This document shows, piece after piece, positions 1 to 5,969 of a stretch of DNA of 5,969 bases. Positions within the stretch are counted from its first letter, which is position 1, and every line of letters begins with the position of its first letter. Under the pieces are notes generated by a model that saw only the letters and a program-made list of their open reading frames with translations, was not told the origin of the DNA and did not search any database. Both the position numbers and the translations under genes were made by a program. The stretch covers positions 1 through 5,969 of the forward strand of contig JAJYRX010000097.1 of the NCBI GenBank assembly GCA_021793875.1, given 5' to 3'. Origin of the DNA: Pseudomonadota bacterium. Its GTDB lineage: Bacteria; Pseudomonadota; Gammaproteobacteria; Burkholderiales; Burkholderiaceae_B.

Positions 1-1001
1 TTATTATTCTGCTGTTCGGAAAGTTCGTCTTCAGATGCAAGAATTAATTTTTTTGCCTCTTTGAAACTACTAACCCCATAAGAGCCACTTTCAGCAGCAT
101 TACGCAGCTTTGCAAGCTCTTGTCGAGCAGCTTTTTTAAGTAACAATGAATAACGTGCTAAAACCTCATAACGGTGAGTAATAACACCTTGCAGAGTGGA
201 TAGGCTAACACCAGACGAAACCGATTCTAGTTTAAGTTTAGGCGCCACTTTGCGCACTGTTGCCAGTTTAAAAAACCTTAATACTTGTATATAGCACCAG
301 CCTAAATCGAACTCAAACCAGCGACTTGAGAACTTTGCTGAGGTTCCGTATGCATGGTGATTATTATGCAGTTCCTCACCACCAATTATGATTCCCCAGG
401 GCACTATATTTGTACTTGTGTCTGGGCTAGCAAAATTGCGATAACCAAGTGCATGACCAACGCCGTTAACAACACCAGCTGCCCAGAAAGGAATCCAGGC
501 CATTTGTATTGCCCAAACTGTTAAACCCAAAGCTCCAAACAATGCTAGATCAATGCCTAACATTATTAAAATACCTAATAGATTATGTTTGGCGTACAGG
601 TTACGCTCAATCCAGTCGTCAGGAGTGCCGTGACCAAAACGCTTCAATGTTTCAGGATTCTTTGCCTCGTTCCGATATAGTTCGGCACCGCGGAAAAACA
701 CCATTCCCAAACCAAAAACAACTGGAGAATGCGGGTCACCTTCGCGCTCTACTCTAGCATGGTGCTTGCGATGTATTGCGACCCATTCTTTGGTAACCAT
801 ACCGGTAGTTAGCCATAGCCAGAATCTGAAAAAATGCATTACTGCTGGGTGAAGGTCTAACCCTCGGTGTGCCTGGCTTCTATGGAGAAAAATGGTAACA
901 GCAATAATGGTTACGTGTGTAAGAGCAAGAGCTGCTAGGGCAACTTGCCACCATGACCAATCTAATAAGCCGTTAGCCATAAATTGTGTAAATGTGTTCA
1001 T
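1..1001 (-). CDS. membrane fatty acid desaturase (acyl-lipid/acyl-CoA delta-9 type), 3' end outside window
   Basis: An integral-membrane di-iron desaturase that would introduce a cis double bond into acyl chains and so adjust membrane fluidity. 333 residues are visible, with no stop before the left edge, so the C-terminus is missing. The three histidine boxes are intact: HRSQAHR at residues 40-46, HRKHH at 77-81 and HNNHH at 212-216. The additional conserved histidine is in GHALGYRN at 182-189 (H183). Hydrophobic stretches lie at about 11-39 and 139-178, matching the usual membrane hairpins around cytosolic boxes. After the last box comes a charged, probably helical Lys/Glu-rich tail (about 275-330). 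The start ATG at 1001 has only a weak upstream TTAGGT as ribosome site; Met8 is a less likely alternative. The wording (HRxQAHRxLDLHP, TGMVTKEWVAIHRKHH) resembles the proteobacterial DesA-like branch, but whether the substrate is acyl-CoA or phospholipid cannot be read from sequence. The gene follows the methyltransferase on the same strand after 85 bases and may have its own promoter. Confidence 0.9.
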   Translation of the reverse strand, partial: MNTFTQFMANGLLDWSWWQVALAALALTHVTIIAVTIFLHRSQAHRGLDLHPAVMHFFRFWLWLTTGMVTKEWVAIHRKHHARVEREGDPHSPVVFGLGMVFFRGAELYRNEAKNPETLKRFGHGTPDDWIERNLYAKHNLLGILIMLGIDLALFGALGLTVWAIQMAWIPFWAAGVVNGVGHALGYRNFASPDTSTNIVPWGIIIGGEELHNNHHAYGTSAKFSSRWFEFDLGWCYIQVLRFFKLATVRKVAPKLKLESVSSGVSLSTLQGVITHRYEVLARYSLLLKKAARQELAKLRNAAESGSYGVSSFKEAKKLILASEDELSEQQNN

Positions 1002-1033
1002 ATACCTAATACTTTATAAAGGCTGTTGCTACA

Positions 1034-1060
1034 AGTTTATCGCGTTTGCCTATGTGTTAA
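1034..1060 (-). promoter_or_regulatory. weak candidate promoter for the desaturase
   Basis: On the minus strand TTAACA (1055-1060, five of six matches to a sigma-70 -35 box) is followed after 15 bases by TAAACT (1034-1039, four of six matches to a -10 box). The spacing is shorter than the preferred 17. The implied transcription start, near 1027, would leave a leader of about 25 bases. The -35 candidate sits inside the left arm of the inverted repeat, which is the main reason for recording it. Read-through from purN and the methyltransferase is equally possible. Confidence 0.2.
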
Positions 1061-1075
1061 TACCTTTTATTAACA
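1055..1075. repeat. perfect 8-bp inverted repeat upstream of the desaturase, possible operator
   Basis: Arms TGTTAATA (1055-1062) and TATTAACA (1068-1075) are exact reverse complements around a 5-base spacer, CCTTT. The repeat lies 54-74 bases upstream of the desaturase start and 12 bases or more past the methyltransferase stop. The stem is almost all A/T and no T-run follows it, so it does not look like an intrinsic terminator. A dyad of this size fits a dimeric repressor site, but no regulator is visible in the window. In A/T-rich DNA such a repeat could also arise by chance. Confidence 0.35.
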
Positions 1076-1086
1076 ATACCCCTATA

Positions 1087-2397
1087 TTAATTAATGCGCT
1101 CTAGTGCTGCTGCAAAGAACCCGTCGGTTCCGTGGGTATCTGGCCTAAGCTGTAAGTAAGGGCCATTAAGGTTAATGCTTGGGCAAACATCTTTGAGAAT
1201 AGTTCCCGCTGGTAACAGCCTAAACTCTTTATTACGCTTGAGAAAACCATCAATTTGAAGTTCATTTTCCAGAGAAAATATGCTACAGGTAGCATAAACA
1301 AGCCTACCGCCCTTTTTAACACACATAGCCGCTTGATCCAAAATGTTGGCCTGTTGGTTAACTAGATTTTTAAGATCGTTATCACTGATACGCCACTTAA
1401 GGTCAGGATTTCGTCGTAATGTACCAAACCCAGTACATGGAGCATCAACCAACACTCTATCTGCTTTACCATATAAACGCTGTACGCGTTTATCGTTATT
1501 CTCCTGTATAACAACACTTACCACATTGGATAACCCACTACGAGCTATACGTGGCCGTGCTCTGGACAACCGACGAGCTGATATATCAAACGCATACAAA
1601 CGGCCCGTAGAGCGCATCATTGCACCTATGGCTAATGTTTTTCCGCCGGCCCCCGCACAATAATCTATAATCATTTCTCCGCGCCGTGGAGCAAGCAAAG
1701 CAGATAAGACTTGGCTGCCCTCGTCTTGTACCTCAATCACACCTTTCTTAAAAAGCTCCCACTGATTTACAGGAGGCCGCCCAATAAGCTTAATGGACCA
1801 AGGTGAATACACACCAGCAACAGGCTTATAAACAGAAAACTCAGGCTGACTTAACGTCTCTAAAACAGTTTTTCTATCAGACTTAAGAGTATTAACTCGC
1901 AAATCAAGAGATGCCTCTTGGTTCAAAGCCATCATTAAGCTTTCTGGATCATCAATTCGCTTTATATTCTTATAGGCCCAATCTGGAAAACTAAATCTAA
2001 TACTAGGTGAGTAGTAATTGGGTGAAGTTTTATTTATGGAATCCAACCACATACTCTCTTCTGGTTTTAGCGAATTGGCAATAGCGCTGAACCCTTTGCT
2101 TGCAAACAAACCAAGTATGGCTAGCCGTCTGGTTTCAGGACCAAACCCTGAGGATGATAAGTGATTATATAATCTAAGGTTGCGCAATATGTCAAAGAAG
2201 GCATTTGCTACTTCAGACCTATCTCTTGAACCTGCTTTACGATTTTGCCGCATCCATTGTGTCAAGCAAACATCAGCAGGTAGCTTTGACCCTATAAACA
2301 TTGCTAATAGCTGCTCAACCTGATTTATTCTTACGCCAAGAACCCGACTGGTAGACTTATTTGCTTTTGGATGCTTTTTCATTGGCTGCCTGCACAT
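1087..2397 (-). CDS. RsmB/NOP-family SAM-dependent RNA cytosine-C5 methyltransferase
   Basis: A 436-residue class I methyltransferase of the RsmB/NOL1/NOP2/Sun family, which moves a methyl group from S-adenosylmethionine to C5 of a cytosine in RNA, typically 16S rRNA. Residues of about 20-150 form an N-terminal part with faint NusB-like character (RDR followed by an ILRNLR stretch near 58-75). The catalytic core follows: the SAM-binding loop DYCAGAGGKT (245-254), the acidic residue after strand two in AFDIS (D271), motif IV DAPCTGFGTLRRNPDLKW (318-335) with C321, and motif VI YATCS (368-372) with C371. In this family the motif VI cysteine attacks the base and the motif IV cysteine helps release the product; both are present. 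Length suits RsmB. Its ATG lies two bases after the purN stop, suggesting translational coupling. No Shine-Dalgarno precedes it, whereas Met6 (codon at 2380-2382) has an AGG six bases upstream and could be the true start. Whether it methylates C967 like E. coli RsmB is uncertain. Confidence 0.92.
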   Translation of the reverse strand: MCRQPMKKHPKANKSTSRVLGVRINQVEQLLAMFIGSKLPADVCLTQWMRQNRKAGSRDRSEVANAFFDILRNLRLYNHLSSSGFGPETRRLAILGLFASKGFSAIANSLKPEESMWLDSINKTSPNYYSPSIRFSFPDWAYKNIKRIDDPESLMMALNQEASLDLRVNTLKSDRKTVLETLSQPEFSVYKPVAGVYSPWSIKLIGRPPVNQWELFKKGVIEVQDEGSQVLSALLAPRRGEMIIDYCAGAGGKTLAIGAMMRSTGRLYAFDISARRLSRARPRIARSGLSNVVSVVIQENNDKRVQRLYGKADRVLVDAPCTGFGTLRRNPDLKWRISDNDLKNLVNQQANILDQAAMCVKKGGRLVYATCSIFSLENELQIDGFLKRNKEFRLLPAGTILKDVCPSINLNGPYLQLRPDTHGTDGFFAAALERIN

Positions 2398-2399
2398 TA

Positions 2400-3074
2400 C
2401 TAAACATGCACTACATTATTGCTTTCTTTATAAAACGTGGTTTTGACCCCTTGTGCCACTTGTATCTTATTTACACCAGATATGCTTATTAAGCCCTGGA
2501 TAAGACCTTCAACAACCTCTGAATAAAGTTGATGCTCTACCGACAAAACTCTTTCAGATAATGTGTTGGCATCATCCTCTGGCAGTACAGGAACTGCCGC
2601 CTGTGCAATTATTGGTCCCGCGTCTAAATCAGCAGTAACAAGATGAACAGTGCACCCATGCCACAGCACACCGGAATCAATAGCTTTCTGATGAGTATGA
2701 AGGCCAGGAAAAGAAGGAAGTAACGAAGGGTGTATATTTATAATTTTACCTTGAAACTTGCGAACAAATTCCGCTGTTAAAATTCTCATAAACCCGGCAA
2801 GCAAAATATAATCAGGCTGGTATTTTTCAATGGTTTCAGCTAGTCTTTTGTCAAACAAATCCCTATTAGGATAATCATGGTGATTAACCACGCATGTTTC
2901 AATTCCCTGATCATTGGCCCATTTCAGCCCATTGGCATCTGGGTTATTTGATATTACAGCACATACCTTACCTCGCCTTGGGCCGGAAGACTTAGCCATC
3001 CTGGTAACTATAGATCGCATATTAGAACCACGACCCGATATTAAAATAACAAAACTACACTCTTTTGAATCCAC
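2400..3074 (-). CDS. purN: phosphoribosylglycinamide formyltransferase PurN
   Basis: PurN (GART) transfers the formyl group of 10-formyltetrahydrofolate to glycinamide ribonucleotide, the third step of de novo purine synthesis, in the cytosol. I place the start at the GTG at 3072-3074, giving 224 residues against 212 in E. coli. The protein opens with the first beta strand and nucleotide loop SFVILISGRGSN (residues 7-18), then AGFMRIL (93-99), the signature INIHPSLLPSFPGLHTH (112-128) and LDAGPIIAQ (150-158). The catalytic triad known from E. coli (Asn106, His108, Asp144) corresponds to N113, H115 and D151. The frame stays open to a TTG at 3119, which would add 15 residues with no family likeness and no ribosome site, and would leave only one base before ribF. 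The gene is divergent from ribF and is followed after two bases by the RNA methyltransferase. Confidence 0.95.
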   Translation of the reverse strand: MDSKECSFVILISGRGSNMRSIVTRMAKSSGPRRGKVCAVISNNPDANGLKWANDQGIETCVVNHHDYPNRDLFDKRLAETIEKYQPDYILLAGFMRILTAEFVRKFQGKIINIHPSLLPSFPGLHTHQKAIDSGVLWHGCTVHLVTADLDAGPIIAQAAVPVLPEDDANTLSERVLSVEHQLYSEVVEGLIQGLISISGVNKIQVAQGVKTTFYKESNNVVHV

Positions 3075-3094
3075 AATCTTTAACCCTGTAATAT
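3065..3094 (+). promoter_or_regulatory. candidate promoter for ribF-ileS
   Basis: TTGAAT (3065-3070) and TAATAT (3089-3094) are separated by 18 bases, each matching four of six positions of the sigma-70 consensus. They would start transcription near 3101, about 20 bases before the ribF GTG. The -35 box lies within the first codons of purN. No FMN riboswitch fits in this short leader, so ribF expression does not appear to be controlled that way here. Confidence 0.2.
3084..3087 (-). promoter_or_regulatory. ribosome binding site supporting the GTG start of purN
   Basis: On the minus strand AGGG occurs 9 bases before the GTG at 3072-3074 (minus-strand context ACAGGGTTAAAGATTGTG). It is a partial Shine-Dalgarno match at workable spacing. 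Nothing comparable precedes the upstream TTG at 3119, so it favours the 224-residue form of PurN. Confidence 0.45.
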
Positions 3095-3104
3095 TTGCTG
3101 CAAG

Positions 3105-3133
3105 ATTGTAAACTACCAACGTGAATAAACTAA
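3105..3133 (-). promoter_or_regulatory. candidate promoter for purN and the methyltransferase
   Basis: On the minus strand TACAAT (3105-3110) matches five of six bases of a sigma-70 -10 box. The hexamer 17 bases upstream, TTAGTT (3128-3133), is a poor -35 match and lies inside the first codons of ribF. The predicted transcript would start near 3098 with a leader of roughly 24 bases before the GTG start. The tight gap forces purN's promoter to overlap ribF whatever its exact position. No PurR-type operator was recognised. Confidence 0.25.
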
Positions 3134-4089
3134 TTAAAATTTATAGATCTCTACCACGCCATAACAACAACCATCCTAGTGCCGTAACTATTGGCAATTT
3201 TGATGGTGTTCATATTGGCCATCAGCAACTTATAAAGAAAGTGGTACAAACTTCTAATAAATATAATCTTGTTCCTACGGTTCTTAGCTTTAACCCACAC
3301 CCTAAAGCCTATTTTGCCATGAAAAGCAAAACATCAAACCAGGCCCCCAGGCAAATCAGCAGTCTCAGGGACAAAATACAAGCCTTAACAAAGTATGGAA
3401 TACGTCAAGTAGTTCTACTTCCTTTTAACCACCATTTAGCCCACATGCCTGCAAATATCTTTGTGCAGCAACTGCTCGTTAGTGGTTTAAATACAAAAGA
3501 GCTATTCGTTGGGCGTGATTTTAAGTTTGGTCACAAACGCGAAGGGGATATTCAATTGCTGGAAAAGCTATCAACATCGATGAGCTTTGGATTGAATGTT
3601 ACAGACGACATTATAAGTAGTGACGGCCTACGGGTTTCAAGCTCATACATTAGAACTAGTCTGTCTTCGGGCAATATAGAGCTAGCCAATTCAATGCTGG
3701 GCAGACCATATCAACTAAGTGGTCACGTATTGCATGGCCGCAAACTGGGCCGTACTATTGGTGTGCCCACTTTGAACATAAAAGCCCCTGAAAAATGCGC
3801 ACTACGACTAGGGGTATATACGGTTATGGTCTATGGTCTAAATAACTCTCCCATACCAGGAGTTGCTAGTATAGGAGTCAGACCAACGGTAGAAAAGCAA
3901 GGGAATATGTTGCTCGAAGTACACTTGCTTAATACCAATGTACAAGCATACGGTAAACTTGTATGTGTAGAGTTTCTTAGCTTTATTCGCGAAGAGCTTA
4001 AATTTCCCAATTTAACAACTATGAAAGCCGCTATTGAGCAAGATATGCGGCAAGCTAACGATTATTTTGTCACTCATGGACTACAGTAA
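3121..4089 (+). CDS. ribF: bifunctional riboflavin kinase / FAD synthetase RibF
   Basis: RibF converts riboflavin to FMN and then FMN to FAD using ATP, supplying flavin cofactors in the cytosol. At 322 residues it is close to E. coli RibF (313). The N-terminal FMN adenylyltransferase domain (about 1-185) carries the nucleotidyltransferase motif TIGNFDGVHIGH (23-34), FNPHP (57-61), GRDFKFG (131-137) and a late RVSSSYIR (171-178). The C-terminal riboflavin kinase domain (about 190-312) carries GRKLGRTIGVPTLN (206-219), GVASIGVRPTV (247-257) and LEVHLL (265-270), whose glutamate E266 is the expected catalytic base. The start codon is GTG, and the N-terminus MNKLIKIYRSL aligns with the E. coli start, so I accept it despite no clear Shine-Dalgarno. 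It is divergent from purN and overlaps ileS by 14 bases. Confidence 0.96.
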   Translation: MNKLIKIYRSLPRHNNNHPSAVTIGNFDGVHIGHQQLIKKVVQTSNKYNLVPTVLSFNPHPKAYFAMKSKTSNQAPRQISSLRDKIQALTKYGIRQVVLLPFNHHLAHMPANIFVQQLLVSGLNTKELFVGRDFKFGHKREGDIQLLEKLSTSMSFGLNVTDDIISSDGLRVSSSYIRTSLSSGNIELANSMLGRPYQLSGHVLHGRKLGRTIGVPTLNIKAPEKCALRLGVYTVMVYGLNNSPIPGVASIGVRPTVEKQGNMLLEVHLLNTNVQAYGKLVCVEFLSFIREELKFPNLTTMKAAIEQDMRQANDYFVTHGLQ

Positions 4090-5969
4090 AACATTAAACC
4101 TTCCTAATACCAGCTTCCCCATGCGGGGCAACCTTCCCAAACGTGAGCCTATGTGGGTTCAGCAATGGCAAGAAAATAAAGTCTATGAGTCTATAAGAAA
4201 AGCTAGTGAGGGTCGTCCAAAATTTATTTTGCATGATGGTCCACCATATGCTAACGGTGACCTTCACATAGGTCATGCCGTCAACAAAATTCTAAAAGAC
4301 ATAATTATTAAAAGCCGCAATATGGCGGGTTTTGATGCTGTCTATGTCCCGGGTTGGGATTGCCATGGCATGCCAATTGAAATTCAAATTGAACGTAAAT
4401 TCGGCAAAAATTTACCTGTTTCAGAGGTCCAATCCAAAGCACGTGCTTATGCGCTAAAGCAAATTGATAACCAGCGAAATGATTTTAAACGTCTGGGTGT
4501 TTTAGGAGACTGGGACAATCCATATTTGACGATGAACTACAGCAACGAGGCAAATGAGCTAAGAGTATTAGCTAAAATCATGGAAAAAGGTTTTGTCTTC
4601 CGTGGTTTAAAGCCTGTTAACTGGTGTTTTGACTGCAGATCAGCCCTTGCCGAAGCCGAGGTTGAGTATGCTGATCGTGAAGACACCTCTATATTCGTTG
4701 CGTTCCCATTTGCTGAGCCTGAAAAAATCGCTCAAGCCTTTAAACTAGACTCTGTTAGCTCAGGTGCAGTTGCTATCTGGACAACTACACCCTGGACAAT
4801 ACCAGCAAACCAGGCTCTTAACGTACACCCTGAGTTCTCATATGCGCTAGTTGAGCTCGATTCTAAACAGTCATTTGGAAAACTGCTTTTAATAGCAGAA
4901 GATCTCGTAGAAGAATGTCTAGAACAATGGAACCTGTCTGGCACTGTTATTGCAACAACTACCGGACAACAACTTGAGTTTTTAAAGTTTTACCACCCTC
5001 TTGCCAACACCGATGAAGGCTACAATCGAGTCTCTCCAATTTACCTAGCAGACTACGTCACACTCGACTCTGGCACGGGCATTGTTCACTCATCCCCCGC
5101 TTACGGTGTAGAAGACTTTCTATCTTGTAAAAAGCATGGATTATCAGACGACGACATAATAAACCCAGTAACAGCAAATGGGGTCTATGCAGAATCGTTA
5201 CCACTGTTTGGTGGGCAAATGATATGGAAAGCAAACCCAGCCATTGTTGAAGTCATAGAAAAATGCGGGAACCTGCTGCATAAACAAAAAATTAATCATA
5301 GTTATATGCATTGTTGGAGACATAAAACTCCAGTTGTATATCGTGCTACTAGCCAATGGTTTGCTGGCATGGATATTCAGCCTAAAGAAGGAAAAACTCT
5401 CCGAGAGACTGCCCTTGAAGGTATTGAAAACACAAATTTTTATCCTTCCTGGGGTCGTGCACGACTACATGCCATGATTGCCAATAGGCCTGACTGGACT
5501 CTATCCAGACAACGACAATGGGGGGTTCCCATGGCTTTCTTCGTGCACAAAGAAACTGGTGAACTACACCCTAGAACTCCAGAGCTAATAGAGCAGATTG
5601 CCAACCTAATAGAGAAGCATGGGATAGAAATATGGCAGACAATACAGCCTGAAGACTTGCTTGGCGACGATGCCAGTAATTACATAAAAAACCTTGATAC
5701 CCTCGATGTATGGTTTGACTCCGGAACCACACATGCAACTGTAATGGGTGGAAAAGACAATAATATAAAAGGATCACACTCTGAAGTGCTTGGCTGGCCG
5801 GCAGATCTATATCTAGAAGGCTCTGATCAGCACCGTGGATGGTTTCATTCATCACTACTAACCTCTTGCATGCTTTACGGTCAACCTCCCTATAAAGCCT
5901 TGCTGACACATGGTTTTGTTGTAGATGGAAAAGGTCACAAAATGAGTAAGTCTGTGGGTAACGTTATAG
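4076..5969 (+). CDS. ileS: isoleucyl-tRNA synthetase IleRS, 3' end outside window
   Basis: A class Ia aminoacyl-tRNA synthetase that attaches isoleucine to its tRNA and hydrolyses mischarged valine. 631 residues are visible; E. coli IleRS has 938, so about two thirds is present and the C-terminal anticodon-binding and zinc region is missing. Seen in order: the ATP-binding signature HIGH (64-67) within DGPPYANGDLHIGH, VPGWDCHGMPIE, NWCFDCRSALAEAEVEY, the editing-domain threonine motif WTTTPWT (235-241), the editing segment GTGIVHSSPAYGVEDF with the conserved aspartate at D347, the catalytic-core RQRQWGVPMAFF, LEGSDQHRGWFHSSLL, and the KMSKS loop (622-626) eight codons from the edge. The ATG at 4076-4078 lies inside the 3' end of ribF in another frame, with no Shine-Dalgarno nearby, so translation is probably coupled to ribF. 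No T-box leader is present. lspA would be the expected next gene. Confidence 0.97.
   Translation, partial: MDYSKTLNLPNTSFPMRGNLPKREPMWVQQWQENKVYESIRKASEGRPKFILHDGPPYANGDLHIGHAVNKILKDIIIKSRNMAGFDAVYVPGWDCHGMPIEIQIERKFGKNLPVSEVQSKARAYALKQIDNQRNDFKRLGVLGDWDNPYLTMNYSNEANELRVLAKIMEKGFVFRGLKPVNWCFDCRSALAEAEVEYADREDTSIFVAFPFAEPEKIAQAFKLDSVSSGAVAIWTTTPWTIPANQALNVHPEFSYALVELDSKQSFGKLLLIAEDLVEECLEQWNLSGTVIATTTGQQLEFLKFYHPLANTDEGYNRVSPIYLADYVTLDSGTGIVHSSPAYGVEDFLSCKKHGLSDDDIINPVTANGVYAESLPLFGGQMIWKANPAIVEVIEKCGNLLHKQKINHSYMHCWRHKTPVVYRATSQWFAGMDIQPKEGKTLRETALEGIENTNFYPSWGRARLHAMIANRPDWTLSRQRQWGVPMAFFVHKETGELHPRTPELIEQIANLIEKHGIEIWQTIQPEDLLGDDASNYIKNLDTLDVWFDSGTTHATVMGGKDNNIKGSHSEVLGWPADLYLEGSDQHRGWFHSSLLTSCMLYGQPPYKALLTHGFVVDGKGHKMSKSVGNVI

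Noticed and set aside
1055..1075. Intrinsic terminator after the methyltransferase gene
   Set aside because: The only hairpin candidate has one G-C pair in eight and no trailing T-run, so termination there is unlikely.
1086..1095. Ten-base self-complementary ATTAATTAAT at the methyltransferase stop
   Set aside because: It is low-complexity A/T sequence overlapping the last codons; a chance origin is the simplest explanation.
509..1104. Two open frames of 82 and 70 codons on the plus strand (509-757 and 892-1104)
   Set aside because: Both run antisense to the desaturase histidine-box region. The second spills into the gap and has hydrophobic composition only because it mirrors A/T-rich DNA.
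1343..1663. 106-codon open frame on the plus strand
   Set aside because: It is antisense to the methyltransferase core that encodes the SAM-binding and cysteine motifs; no domain or ribosome site supports it.
3075..3120. FMN riboswitch upstream of ribF
   Set aside because: The gap is far too short for the roughly 120-base RFN element, and none of its conserved blocks was seen.
4094..4944. Minus-strand open frames of 60 and 70 codons (4094-4276 and 4732-4944)
   Set aside because: They are opposite the IleRS HIGH and editing regions and have no features of their own.
5571..5909. 112-codon open frame on the minus strand
   Set aside because: It lies wholly inside ileS, opposite a frame with clear catalytic motifs. 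Its translation shows no recognisable domain, so it is an antisense shadow.

Overview
This is ordinary chromosomal housekeeping DNA, most likely from a betaproteobacterium, probably of the order Burkholderiales, with an unusually low G+C of around 40% judged by eye. The best taxonomic clues are the isoleucyl-tRNA synthetase, whose editing domain reads GTGIVHSSPAYGVEDF as I remember it from betaproteobacterial enzymes, and the pairing of purN with an RsmB/NOP-type methyltransferase beside ribF-ileS. Both clues rest on memory of family sequences, not on a search, so no genus is proposed.

Layout. Two divergent gene groups meet at about 3075-3120. Leftward on the minus strand run purN (phosphoribosylglycinamide formyltransferase), an RsmB/NOP-family RNA cytosine-C5 methyltransferase two bases after it, and, after an 85-base gap, a membrane fatty-acid desaturase that runs off the left edge. 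Rightward on the plus strand run ribF (bifunctional riboflavin kinase/FAD synthetase) and ileS, which overlap by 14 bases; ileS runs off the right edge just after its KMSKS loop. Coding density is very high: the only non-coding DNA is about 46 bases between the divergent genes and 85 bases before the desaturase.

How the genes fit together. purN supplies a formyl-transfer step in purine synthesis, ribF makes FMN and FAD, ileS charges isoleucine tRNA, the methyltransferase modifies RNA, and the desaturase adjusts membrane-lipid fluidity. They do not form one pathway. ribF-ileS is a classical proteobacterial pair, normally followed by lspA. All five proteins keep the catalytic motifs that fall inside the window, and I saw no frameshift or internal stop.

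I found no RNA gene, mobile element, CRISPR array, phage gene or novel multi-gene system. The points worth a second look are small: a perfect inverted repeat upstream of the desaturase, a start-codon question for purN, very tight divergent promoter spacing, and the unusual motif wording and neighbourhood of the methyltransferase.
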